From Bythopirellula sp. (GTDB taxonomy: Bacteria > Planctomycetota > Planctomycetia > Pirellulales > Lacipirellulaceae): a stretch of 41,721 nucleotides of DNA. A program made the position numbers and the translations under genes. The notes under the pieces are model-generated. The model was not told the origin of the DNA, made no database searches, and worked only from the letters and a program-made list of their open reading frames with translations. Shown piece by piece: positions 1 through 8,500 of the stretch (positions are counted from its first letter, which is position 1; each line of letters starts with the position of its first letter). Location of the stretch: assembly GCA_028285205.1 (NCBI GenBank), contig JANQQA010000203.1, positions 1 to 41,721 of the forward strand, read 5' to 3'.

Positions 1-420
1 GTCCGCGTTGTAGCCGGGATCGCTGGGCTCCCAGAGTTGAAAATCGCCCTGATCGTCGAACTTGTAGGCAGGCGTGCGACCGGTGCTGGTGTTGAGCCAG
101 TTCACGAACCGCGCGGCTTCAAACCAAGTGACACTGGTCGCCGGATTGTCGGGGCCGCGATCATCGATCGTGATGCCCAGCCCACCGAGCGTGTTCGCCT
201 TCTCGATCATCTGCTCCGAGATTTCGTACTTGCCCATGCGATACACATAGTCGACTGCCCCCGACGGATTGGGATCATCATCGGCAGCGTTCCCCGGATC
301 GCCGATCGTGACAAACTCAATCTCGAACGCGTTTTCGCCCGTACCGAAGGTGTCGGCACGTGCTGATTGCGTAAGCAAGAAACCGAACCCCAACGCGATT
401 AATAAGAAAATCCTCTTCAC
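1..420 (-). CDS. SUMF1-like (formylglycine-generating-enzyme-fold) exported protein, 3' end outside window
   Basis: Only the first 140 codons are in the window; the gene runs off its left edge. The start is GTG at 418-420, overlapping the TGA of the upstream gene as GTGA, with GGAGG six bases upstream. Residues 1-22 form a signal peptide (VKRIFLLIALGFGFLL, then TQSARA). The rest matches the neighbouring gene at 417-1364 almost residue for residue: FEIEFVTIGDPGNA, then YRMxKYEISE, then RFVNWLN and FQLWEPxDPGYNA. The YEIS and FVNWLN patterns are typical of the SUMF1/FGE-sulfatase fold. The region that would hold the active-site cysteines and any PEP-CTERM tail is not in the window. It is a recent tandem duplicate of the next gene. 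Role unknown; probably an exported or surface-anchored protein. Confidence 0.85.
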   Translation of the reverse strand, partial: MKRIFLLIALGFGFLLTQSARADTFGTGENAFEIEFVTIGDPGNAADDDPNPSGAVDYVYRMGKYEISEQMIEKANTLGGLGITIDDRGPDNPATSVTWFEAARFVNWLNTSTGRTPAYKFDDQGDFQLWEPSDPGYNAD

Positions 421-490
421 GACCGACCTCCGTAACCCGCTGTGGCAAACAAGCCGATCAGCAGCAAAGTCAGCGTTGATGGCTCTGGGA
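417..490 (-). repeat. 74-bp PEP-CTERM tail/Shine-Dalgarno/start cassette, copy 1
   Basis: This segment encodes the PEP-CTERM tail, contains GGAGG for the next gene and ends in the stop/start overlap. Counting by eye it differs from copy 2 at 9 positions and from copy 3 at 8 of 74. The 24-25 bases nearest the PEP codons are identical in all three copies. Confidence 0.85.
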
Positions 491-1364
491 TGCTGGCAAT
501 TCGAATACCTACGAGCGGCTGATTGGCAGCCGCAAATCCCATATTGCGGAATGCTGATGATAGGCTAGGTGTCAGATCAAGTATCCAAGCTCCTCCATTC
601 ACACCGCGAGTTGTTGTCTGTTCGATGGTCAACTCTACGGTAGATTCCTCAAATTCATAAGCATTACCCGCCATCCCCATTAGACCAAACAGATTCTCCC
701 CGCCCGCAAGCTGGACATCCGCTGGGCCACTCTGGTTGAACACCGCCGTGCCAGGATCAACTCCACTCGCAACCGCGACTGGCGGATCGTCGCTACCGAA
801 GGGATAGAGCCAATACCGATCGTTGACCGGATCGTAATAAGCAGCTTTGTGCCACTCGTCGGCACTGGGTAGAAAGTATCGTGCTTGAGTATTCCGGAGC
901 GGATTCTCGGCGTTGTATCCCGGGTCGCCCGGTTCCCACAATTGAAACTGATCATCTTCACTAAACTTGTACGCTACGGGAGAACCTTGTTCTTCATTCA
1001 ACCAGTTCACAAACCGTACCGCGTCGAACCAACTTAAGCCGGTCGCCGGCTTGTGGGGGCCGCGTTCAACGTCCACCGCTAGATCGAGTGGGTTTCCGGA
1101 CAGCCCAGAAGCGATGTTGGCCTTGGCAATGATCACTTCAGAGATCTCATACTTGGCCATTCGATAGGCGTAGTTGACCGTGCCGCTAGGGAGCGGAGCA
1201 CTGGTGGGGACCGGAACTACGGTATCGGGAGCGTTCCCCGGATCGCCGATCGTGACAAACTCAATCTCAAACGTGTTTTCGCCGGAGCCGAAGGTATCTC
1301 CGCGGGCTGATTGCGTAAGCAAGAAACCAAGTCCCAACGCGACCAGAAAGAACAACCTCTTCAT
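417..1364 (-). CDS. SUMF1-like PEP-CTERM sorting-domain protein
   Basis: 315 aa from the ATG at 1362-1364, chosen because GGAGG lies six bases upstream, a signal peptide follows directly (MKRLFFLVALGLGFLL), and the ATG overlaps the upstream TGA as ATGA. An open frame extends upstream to 1502 but lies inside the previous gene. The body has SUMF1/FGE-fold patterns: YRMAKYEIS, RFVNWLN, ADEWHKAAYYDP, LMGMAGNAYEF and RGVNGGAW. True formylglycine-generating enzymes have two catalytic cysteines near the C-terminal R-G-G-S-W region. None is seen here, so it is unlikely to activate sulfatases and is more likely a binding or structural version of the fold. The C-terminus IPEPSTLTLLLIGLF plus GGRS is a PEP-CTERM-type tail, implying processing by an exosortase-like system and envelope localisation. 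Second-to-last visible gene of a four-gene coupled set. Confidence 0.85.
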   Translation of the reverse strand: MKRLFFLVALGLGFLLTQSARGDTFGSGENTFEIEFVTIGDPGNAPDTVVPVPTSAPLPSGTVNYAYRMAKYEISEVIIAKANIASGLSGNPLDLAVDVERGPHKPATGLSWFDAVRFVNWLNEEQGSPVAYKFSEDDQFQLWEPGDPGYNAENPLRNTQARYFLPSADEWHKAAYYDPVNDRYWLYPFGSDDPPVAVASGVDPGTAVFNQSGPADVQLAGGENLFGLMGMAGNAYEFEESTVELTIEQTTTRGVNGGAWILDLTPSLSSAFRNMGFAAANQPLVGIRIASIPEPSTLTLLLIGLFATAGYGGRS

Positions 1365-1434
1365 GACCGACCTCCATGCCCCGCTGTGGCGAATAAACCA
1401 ATCAGCAGGAAAGTCAGCGTTGATGGCTCTGGGA
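1361..1434 (-). repeat. 74-bp PEP-CTERM tail/Shine-Dalgarno/start cassette, copy 2
   Basis: Same cassette at the 3' end of a gene whose body is unrelated to that of copy 1. It carries GGAGG and an ATGA overlap with the next gene. Differs from copy 3 at 11 of 74 positions by eye. Confidence 0.85.
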
Positions 1435-2020
1435 CAACAAACCCTCGTATCACATAGCGAGCATTGTTGAATGGAAGTGATGTGCCTTCCAAACTTCGCC
1501 ACCCAGTCCCGGCTAGATTTGCGATATATGTCGGTGTGCCAATATCTTCTCCGTTTCTAAGTACGCCACCAATTGCAGAGGTGTTGAACAAACCACTGCC
1601 AAAAACCAAAGCATACCAGCCAGGGGATAATCCTATTCGCAATTCACCGAGCACTTCATCAGACATGCGGGGTATGGCGACCTCCGTATGCCCGAGCACA
1701 TCGGAAGTTGATAAGTCTACGCTATCTGGAAGATCATGCTCATCATCAAGCGACACGATCGCTCCGAAGAACGGTTCGGAAGAAGAAGCAACGAAATGCC
1801 CACCAACCGCTGTCACGAACGTATGATGCGTTAACTCGAACCGCACTCCGTTGAACGTAGACGGGTTGATATTGGAACCAGGAACAGACTGGCTCAACAA
1901 GTCGTCCCATTCGACGCCTGTGGTTCCAAGTGTGCTGCTCTCAAAGATTGTCGCTCCTTGAGACGGAACGTGGGACATGGAAACCCAAGTCAAAGTTGCT
2001 AGGGCAAGAAATCTCTTCAT
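1361..2020 (-). CDS. PEP-CTERM sorting-domain protein of unknown function
   Basis: 219 aa. The ATG at 2018-2020 overlaps the upstream gene's TGA (ATGA) and is preceded by a G-rich Shine-Dalgarno stretch that is part of the upstream gene's coding tail. A signal peptide (MKRFLALATLTWVSMSHVPSQGA) leads to a mature domain beginning ATIFESSTLG. It is a beta-rich secreted domain I do not recognise, with a jelly-roll-like pattern of alternating hydrophobic residues and the phrase GELRIGLSPGWYALVFGSG, seen in many short PEP-CTERM proteins. The tail VPEPSTLTFLLIGLF is a clear PEP-CTERM signal. The body is unrelated to the SUMF1-like neighbours, yet the last ~23 codons are nearly identical at the DNA level to theirs. 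Likely an exosortase-processed surface protein. Confidence 0.82.
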   Translation of the reverse strand: MKRFLALATLTWVSMSHVPSQGATIFESSTLGTTGVEWDDLLSQSVPGSNINPSTFNGVRFELTHHTFVTAVGGHFVASSSEPFFGAIVSLDDEHDLPDSVDLSTSDVLGHTEVAIPRMSDEVLGELRIGLSPGWYALVFGSGLFNTSAIGGVLRNGEDIGTPTYIANLAGTGWRSLEGTSLPFNNARYVIRGFVVPEPSTLTFLLIGLFATAGHGGRS

Positions 2021-2090
2021 GACCTACCCCCGCAACCCGCTGTAGCAAACACACCGATCAGCAGGAAAGTCAGCGTTGATGGCTCTGGGA
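2017..2090 (-). repeat. 74-bp PEP-CTERM tail/Shine-Dalgarno/start cassette, copy 3
   Basis: Third copy, with GGGGG instead of GGAGG as the ribosome-binding core. The three copies have the same length without gaps, which supports descent from one duplicated unit. Confidence 0.85.
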
Positions 2091-2730
2091 TATTGTGATC
2101 GTTGAGTTCGAACCACATGCCGCCGTTACCAACAGAGTTCCAAGGTCCGTCGGCAACACTCCCTCTTGTATCTGCGATCATCTCATCGTGGAAGCCGTTT
2201 GCCCGAGCCCAAATCCAGCCGTAATCTGGACCAGGATTATTCGAAATCGATATCCAGTACTCAATGGACGGAGTCAGTGTTAGCCCATCATGCAGATTGA
2301 TGATGAACTCAATTGGAGTAATAATACCATTAAGCAATTTGCCACCTGTTGCAGCTCGCCGAAATACGGTGTCGATTGCAAGATCTCCTCCAACTACCAA
2401 AGTTCCAGGAACTCCACCATTGTCTTCAAGAAAAACGATTCGGAAGCCATCGTTGGGCAGTTCGTCCAAAGGCGGAGTGATTGGAGGACGAGAAGTTACG
2501 CCGTACCCTCCAATGAACCGGACGGAGCGGATCGTAACCCGCTCAACTCCTTCTAGACTAAAGTTATCTGCAAGTTTCTGACCACCTGGTGCGTCTAGTG
2601 AACTAAAAGCACCAGCTGGTGCACTTGGGGTTTTTTGACTGTATATGACGGCACCATAAGCTGAATAAGAGCTTGCCAGATTCAGTGAAAATAGGGGCAG
2701 TAAGAAAAACGCATTAAGAAGCCTATTCAT
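2017..2730 (-). CDS. PEP-CTERM sorting-domain protein of unknown function
   Basis: 237 aa from the ATG at 2728-2730. The longer frame from 2847 is rejected because its first 39 residues are not signal-like, whereas MNRLLNAFFLLPLFSLNLA is a good signal peptide and AGAGG lies just upstream. The mature part (AVIYSQ onward) has beta-sandwich features typical of PEP-CTERM proteins of unknown function: ADNFSLEG, then VRSVRFIGGYG, then FRIVFLEDNGGVPGTL, then LTPSIEYWISISNNPG. That is a metal-free adhesion-like pattern. The tail is IPEPSTLTFLLIGVF followed by GCGGRS. It is the first gene of the coupled PEP-CTERM set. Any promoter must lie in 2731-3016, where a perfect 14-bp palindrome is found. Confidence 0.8.
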   Translation of the reverse strand: MNRLLNAFFLLPLFSLNLASSYSAYGAVIYSQKTPSAPAGAFSSLDAPGGQKLADNFSLEGVERVTIRSVRFIGGYGVTSRPPITPPLDELPNDGFRIVFLEDNGGVPGTLVVGGDLAIDTVFRRAATGGKLLNGIITPIEFIINLHDGLTLTPSIEYWISISNNPGPDYGWIWARANGFHDEMIADTRGSVADGPWNSVGNGGMWFELNDHNIPEPSTLTFLLIGVFATAGCGGRS

Positions 2731-2869
2731 GACGTGCCTCTGCCGAAAGCTCCGGACTGATCGAGTGATAGATACTCCGCTTGACACACAACCAGGTTGT
2801 GATGCCGCCGCAGATTTGGGCAGCCCAAGAATGGGTACTTTGAGCAAGTTAAGATCACAGCAAACCTCT

Positions 2870-2883
2870 TGAGTTCGAACTCA
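2870..2883. promoter_or_regulatory. perfect 14-bp palindrome upstream of PEP-CTERM operon
   Basis: TGAGTTCGAACTCA is a perfect inverted repeat about 140 bases upstream of the first PEP-CTERM start. It lies next to a separate stem-loop at 2886-2910. It could be an operator for the operon. No regulator is recognised for it and a chance palindrome cannot be excluded. Confidence 0.4.
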
Positions 2884-2885
2884 GC

Positions 2886-2910
2886 CTACGAGGCACGCTA
2901 GTGCTCGTAG
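2886..2910. terminator. stem-loop downstream of the beta-propeller gene, no U-tract
   Basis: CTACGAGGCAC, loop GCTA, then GTGCTCGTAG form a stem of ten pairs with one bulged G. It lies about 105 bases past the stop of the minus-strand gene at 3017-4303 and before the PEP-CTERM operon. It may act as a terminator or mRNA-end structure, but no T-run follows on either strand. Confidence 0.4.
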
Positions 2911-3016
2911 CAACGGTTGCTGGCAATTGCTCTAATTTCTTCTCCCTAACCTCAACGTAACCGAATCCCGGGGCCGAACGCAAGCGATTTTTGCGCGGGA
3001 TTCGTCTCGAGCGTGG

Positions 3017-4303
3017 TCAGCCGACAATGTCGCTGACATCAATAAGGTGTACTTGCCGACCGTCGCCCGTGTGCGGCGAATCGATGGCCACCAGTTTTCC
3101 ATCATTACTCGACCGCGGATGGGTGTCACACCGCCACTCGCCTCGGTACTGCGGCGGTGATCGAAAACCGCCGAGATCGACCCGGCGTCCCGTGGGCACG
3201 TGAAACAGGTAGGGCGTCTGCTCGCGCGTCTGCGGGTCGGGGTAGGTGTCGTTCAAAACCCACTCGTTGTTGGTATGGGGGACATACGTATTGTGACCAT
3301 TGAGATTCATGATCCCCTCGCCAACGACTTGCAGTTCCCGCGTACGGTCCTTCAGCAGATAGAACGCCGCCGGTTTGCCGGCCGGTCTGGTCCACGCACA
3401 AACATGCTGAGGATCTCGCCAGATGAAATGCGACGTGTGCCCCGACGGATCGAGAATGAATCGCTCCGTGCCATCCAGCGACACCGTGAACATCCGCGTC
3501 GTGAACCTGCCATAGGGCTCCGCGTCGTCGCCGCTGCCACGGCTTTCCTTCCAGCGGTGAAGCACGATGAAGCGCGAACTGTCGGGACTGACCAGCAGAT
3601 GATTGAAGTAGTTCCACTTGTCACGCAGCGACTTGCCCAGGTGATCGATGTTGGCCGCGTCAGACAGTGAAAAAATCAGCTTGGATTCGCCGGTTTCCAT
3701 GTCCATCCGCCATACGCCCGAGTTCTCCGGTGCTCGCTCCCGCTGGCAGGGATCCTGCAAGCCGACATATCCGTAGCCAGGGCGGAGTCGTTGGATGCGC
3801 GAAAAGTCCGCCGTGATGGCCCACCTGCCATCGGGACTGAGCGCATACACTGGTCGCGGCAGCGTGCGCGTGGCTCGCGTCTTCACGTTCAAGATCCGAC
3901 ACACGTGTTGATCTTGCTCGCGGTCGTTCCAGATCACTTCGTCGGACTCTCCGCGCCACTGCAGCATGCACCCTTGCTGCCAGCCCCAGGCGCGGCTCGA
4001 CCCCAGCTCAATCCACTGGTCGTTGCTGGCCGTGTCGATCATGCCGACGCGAATCACATCGTCGGCCGTTGGCGTGCGACCTTCGAAGTCGACCTGATTC
4101 GACAGGACGAAGCGATTAGTGGGATCGAATTCGCGTTTGTCGTAGTACCCGAACCAGTGATGTTTGGGCCCACGCGTGATCGTGCGCACCGGTGGGAGTT
4201 GATCCGATGGTGGCCGCTCGTTGCCAACGCTAGAAAAAGCGGGCACGACCGTCGCGGCTGCCACGGTCTTGAGTGCGAGCCGTCGAGAAACGGAGTTGTT
4301 CAT
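3017..4303 (-). CDS. Tat-exported beta-propeller protein (oligogalacturonate-lyase/TolB-like)
   Basis: 428 aa from the ATG at 4301-4303. Upstream in-frame codons to 4384 are discarded because the Tat-like signal starts here: SRRLALK at residues 6-12, then a mildly hydrophobic stretch (TVAAATVVPAF). The mature protein has repeated blade-like elements with PDGRW, SPDSSRFIVLH and SNDGKLVAIDSPHTGDGRQVHLIDVSDI near the end. There are also conserved phrases HHWFGYYDK, GCMLQWRG, HLGKSLRDKWNYFNHLLVSPD and NGHNTY. This pattern resembles the seven-bladed propeller of oligogalacturonate lyase-like proteins that are common in planctomycetes and usually left as hypothetical. I see no proof of lyase activity. 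It stands alone, transcribed towards the PEP-CTERM genes, with a long divergent spacer to the sigma-factor gene. Confidence 0.75.
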   Translation of the reverse strand: MNNSVSRRLALKTVAAATVVPAFSSVGNERPPSDQLPPVRTITRGPKHHWFGYYDKREFDPTNRFVLSNQVDFEGRTPTADDVIRVGMIDTASNDQWIELGSSRAWGWQQGCMLQWRGESDEVIWNDREQDQHVCRILNVKTRATRTLPRPVYALSPDGRWAITADFSRIQRLRPGYGYVGLQDPCQRERAPENSGVWRMDMETGESKLIFSLSDAANIDHLGKSLRDKWNYFNHLLVSPDSSRFIVLHRWKESRGSGDDAEPYGRFTTRMFTVSLDGTERFILDPSGHTSHFIWRDPQHVCAWTRPAGKPAAFYLLKDRTRELQVVGEGIMNLNGHNTYVPHTNNEWVLNDTYPDPQTREQTPYLFHVPTGRRVDLGGFRSPPQYRGEWRCDTHPRSSNDGKLVAIDSPHTGDGRQVHLIDVSDIVG

Positions 4304-4945
4304 GTTCTGAATACCCGGGTATGAGTAACCATCGCGGCGTGGCAAACCACTCGGATATCTTAGCAACCGCCTTGCGCGGTACAACTTGAGAGGCTCAGTT
4401 CAGTTTGTTGCAATTGGGCCAGCGGTTGTTGTAGACTTGGGCTGGCATTTTTACCTTATGCAATGCGATCGCGAACACCCAGCGACCGGGCCCTGGCACT
4501 GCGTCGTGGGGTCGCGCATGCGCTGATTGTTGGCTCGAGTGCTGACCACCCTCATTTTTGAGACACGATGGGAGCCGCGCTCAAAAACCTAACTCCAACC
4601 AGAGACAAGCCTTAGCACGATCCGACCCAGGAATTTTGCAACACGCGTTGACCCGAACCTTTCAATACTCCGAGCCGATTTCACAGAGGAGATCACGCAA
4701 CGTGTTACTCATAAACAACTTACGATATCGCTACACCTTCGAAAAGGGGCAGGTTTTGAAAACGAAAACGGATGGGATGGCAAAACTCGCCACGACGAAT
4801 GAACTGCGGTCGTATCGATCTGCGCGTTGGCAGGGGAAACGCGCACGATTGTGCGGCCGTGTGGTGATTCGGAAATAGTTGCCGAAAGCGTGTCAGAATC
4901 CGCTGGGGGCTGGATTAGGTATGATAGCCGCAGTGGGAGGTTGTT
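4304..4945. other. intergenic region between divergent genes
   Basis: 642 bases separating the beta-propeller gene (minus) from the sigma-factor gene (plus). It must hold both promoters. I see an inverted repeat TTTTTGAG/CTCAAAAA at 4555-4587 with a 17-base loop, whose T-run and A-run are on the wrong sides for a terminator. I cannot assign clear -35/-10 boxes. A 106-codon frame at 4558-4878 starts with TTG and has no recognisable protein pattern. Confidence 0.5.
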
Positions 4946-5563
4946 GTGCCGGAGTTTCCAGACACGCGTGAAAGTCTGATCGTCGGAGTTCGCGATCCGT
5001 CGAATCAGTTGGCGTGGGACCAATTTGAACAACTTTATCGCCCCGTGATCTTTCGGATCGCGCGGGCGAAAGGACTACAGCATGCGGATGCGCACGATCT
5101 CGTGCAGCAGGTGCTGGTGTCGGTCGCGGCGGCGATCGACCGCTACGAAAAGCGAAACGATGACGCACGGTTTCGGAACTGGCTCAGTCGGATCACTCGC
5201 AACGCGATCCTCAAGGCGCTGACCCGCGCGCCGCGCGATCGCGCTGCTGGGGGCTCGGCCATCATGAACGTGCTGTCGGCAGTGCCGGCGATCGACCCGG
5301 CGACGAATGCCTTGATCGACCTGGAGTACCGCCGCGAGCTGTTTCGCCGCGCCGCCGAACACGTGCGTGGCGACGTCCAGGAACCGACGTGGCTGGCCTT
5401 CGAACTCACGGCGCTGCAGCACGTTCCGATCGACAAGGCGGCCAGCGCGCTCGGCATCTCAAGCGGCAGCGTGTACGCCGCACGTAGCCGAGTGATGCGG
5501 CGCATTCGAGATCGCGTGGTGCAACTAGAAGCTTCCTCGTTTGCTAGTGAGGAGTCGTCATGA
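4946..5563 (+). CDS. ECF-type RNA polymerase sigma factor
   Basis: 205 aa. The GTG start at 4946-4948 is chosen because GGGAGG (4935-4940) lies five bases upstream. Residues about 22-95 are a sigma region 2: WDQFEQLYRPVIFRIARAKG, then HDLVQQVLVSV, then FRNWLSRITRNAILK, which matches the promoter -10 recognition helix. Residues about 140-195 are a region 4 helix-turn-helix: IDKAASALGISSGSVYAARSRVMRRIRD. There is no region 1 or 3, so it is an extracytoplasmic-function sigma factor of the planctomycete type with the DAHDLVQQV signature. It overlaps the kinase gene by ATGA, so the two are translationally coupled. The kinase N-terminus carries a zinc-finger of the anti-sigma class, so it is the likely partner controlling this sigma factor. 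Confidence 0.93.
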   Translation: MPEFPDTRESLIVGVRDPSNQLAWDQFEQLYRPVIFRIARAKGLQHADAHDLVQQVLVSVAAAIDRYEKRNDDARFRNWLSRITRNAILKALTRAPRDRAAGGSAIMNVLSAVPAIDPATNALIDLEYRRELFRRAAEHVRGDVQEPTWLAFELTALQHVPIDKAASALGISSGSVYAARSRVMRRIRDRVVQLEASSFASEESS

Positions 5564-8500
5564 ACCCATCCGAACAGACCTGCGATCTGCAGCGAATCAG
5601 CGACTACCTCGACGAACGACTCGACGAAGCGGATTTGGCCGCGTTCGAAACTCATCTCACAGACTGCGTGAGTTGCCAGGGCGAACTGCAACAACGCGCC
5701 GCCGAGCCTGAGGTGTGGTCGGACGCGGCCCGACTGTTGGGGCACGAGGACAGCATTCCAACATCGGACGGCACCATCAAGAAGCACGAGCGACAAATCG
5801 CCAGCGTCCTCGACGCGCTGGCACCCACGGACGATCCCGACATGCTGGGTCGCATCGGCGAGTACGAAGTCAGCGGGATCGTCGGCGTTGGTGGAATGGG
5901 CGCAGTGCTGAAGGGTTTCGACAGATCGCTGCGACGTGTTGTGGCCATCAAGGTAATGGCTCCGCACCTGGCCGACAGCGGCTCGGCCCGCAATCGGTTT
6001 CGCCGTGAAGCGCGGGCCGCCGCTGCGATCACGCACGACAACGTGATTGAGATCTATGGGGTCTCCGAAGCCAACGAGCTTCCCTACCTGGTCATGCCGT
6101 TTGCGCGTGGGCCTTCGCTGCAAGCGCGCATCGACGAGAGCGGCCCCATGACAGCGACCGAGGTCGTGCGGATCGGACGGCAAATCGCAGCGGGGCTGGC
6201 GGCTGCTCACGAACAGGGACTCGTCCACCGCGACATCAAGCCGGCGAACATTCTCCTCAGCGAAGGAATCGAGCGGCTGTGGATCACCGATTTTGGGGTC
6301 GCGCGCGCGATCGACGACGCATCGATGACACAGACCGGGCTGATTGCCGGCACGCCGCAGTACATGTCGCCCGAGCAAGCCCGCGGCGACACGGTCGATC
6401 ACCGCAGCGATTTGTTCAGCCTCGGCAGCATCATGTACACCGCCTGCACAGGTCACCCGCCATTCCGCTCGGAAGCAGCGTACGGAATCCTTCGTCGCAT
6501 CACGGACACCGACCCGCGGCCGATTCGAGATTGCAATCCAGAAATCCCTGGGTGGTTGTGTGCGTTCATCGAACGACTGATGGCCAAGCATCCCAGCGAC
6601 CGATTTCAGACCGCGCAGGAAGTTGCGGAATTGCTGGAAGGTTGTCTGGCACACTTGCAGCAGCCGACCCAGGTCGAGCTTCCCCCGTGCGTTGCGGCTG
6701 GCAAACAGTCGGACGTTCTCATGAGTGATTCACCAAGGCGTGAGCACCTTGGTCAACAGCACGAGGTACGCAGTTTTCGATTGTCGAGGAAAGGAGCTTG
6801 GTTGATGGGCATGGTATTGAGTTTCGCAGGCCTGAGTGCGCTAGCGATCCAAATGACGGCTCCCGTGAACGTGTCTGGCCAGTGGGCTGGCGAGAGCTGG
6901 CGAAACGTGACGCTGTCGTCCGTCGACGAGGCCTCCGACTGGTACACGGGGGCATTCACCGACGCCGAGGGGCAAACAGGCGCCTTGCACTTGGAATGGT
7001 CTCGCCTGCAACGACGGTACAACGGCCGCTGGAAGGTGGGCGACGACACAGCGGGCTCCATCACGCTACGAGCCGACGGCATAAGTGGAATTCGCGGCGC
7101 GATCTCGGTCGATCCCGATTCGCAGCTGACGGCAGATGCTCCACGCTTGCGCGAGTTCTCGTGGAAACGTTCTTCGAGTGCGGTGACCACTGCTGGTCAG
7201 GTTAAGCAGGAGGCAAACGCGGTAACGCAAAGAAGCCAGGCTATCCAATCGCCGGTGAAAGGCCGAATCTCGAAAGTCGGAGAGGGCATTTCCGAGGGGG
7301 CTCAAGTCAGCAAAGACCAGCTAATTCTCAAAATCCAAGATCAAGACCCTCAGTATCGCAACCGCCTGGAGCAGCAGTACCGAAGCAACTTGCTCTCACT
7401 TCAGTCACAGCGAGATCAACTCGGTGCGAGTGAACGGAAAGTAGACGCGATGCAAGCTAGCGTCAAAGCTGCCGAATCAAGAGTAGTCTATCACGAACAA
7501 GTCATTTCGGAGCTACAAGACGCCCACGCGAGGATTACTGATGCTGCTCGGAAGCAATTGGAGGCAAACCAAGCCTTACGCGACGCGAGGGAAGAGTCAT
7601 TGAAGCAAGCACAAACGGAACTCAGGCGTGTCGAACAGCTGCACGGCGAAGGCATTTCGCCTGAATCCGAGTTGCAGCAAGCGAAGGTGAGGCTGGAGGA
7701 AGCGAAAGCGCTGTTGGCGGCCTCGGACGAGGTGGTCAGCATCGCCCAGCAGAATCTGGCCACGAAGGAGAGTGAGGGCAAACTGAAATTGCTGAAAGCC
7801 CAATCTGATCTCGATCAAGCGGAATCGGATTTGAAGAAATCGAAAGTAGAGGTGACCAAAGCAGCGTTTGACGTGCAGAAAATGCGAGTGGTTGTTTCCC
7901 GCGATGAAAAACAAGTTTCGGAAACGAAGCGCAAGCTGGCTGCGGAGGTCACCCAAGAAGTCGAAATCCGCGCGCCCAGAGACGGAGTCATAACAGAACT
8001 CGTAAACTTGTCCGAGAACATGATTACCAAAGCCGGAGACAAGATTTGTGTGATTACGCCGACCATGACGAAAGAGGAAAGAAGTCGCGAGGGAGCGACC
8101 TCGAACGACGCTCAACCCGCGAGACCAGATTACAACGATCCAGGGGTTCCCACATACGAACCAGCGAAGCAGGTGCTGCGACTACCACGAGTTTCTGGGG
8201 AGACCATCACCGAGTCGATCAACGCTGCTTCTTCGCTCAGCCAACGCCTGCGAGAGATTCGCCAACGGCTCGAGCTTGCAAAGAAAACCGAACCGACTGC
8301 GAAGGATCGATCGACAGTCACGAAGCTGGAACAGCAGCTAGCTGTCCTGGAACGAGAACGAAGTGCTGCGACCGAGATTCTTCAAGAGCAATTGGAGGAA
8401 GCGAAACGACTCACTAATTCGCGAAAAGGACTGAGCGACTTCGTGAACGCCCGTGTGAAACAAGGTGAGTTGTCCAAATCCCAAGCTCTACCAGCGGAGC

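Noticed and set aside
417..1364. SUMF1-like gene as the activating enzyme for the sulfatase in this window
   Set aside because: No cysteines where FGE enzymes need them, and the protein is exported with a PEP-CTERM tail.
4555..4587. TTTTTGAG/CTCAAAAA inverted repeat as a terminator
   Set aside because: The T-run precedes and the A-run follows the stem on both strands, the reverse of an intrinsic terminator.
4558..4878. 106-codon open frame in the spacer before the sigma gene
   Set aside because: TTG start, no ribosome site, and a basic composition with no protein-like pattern.
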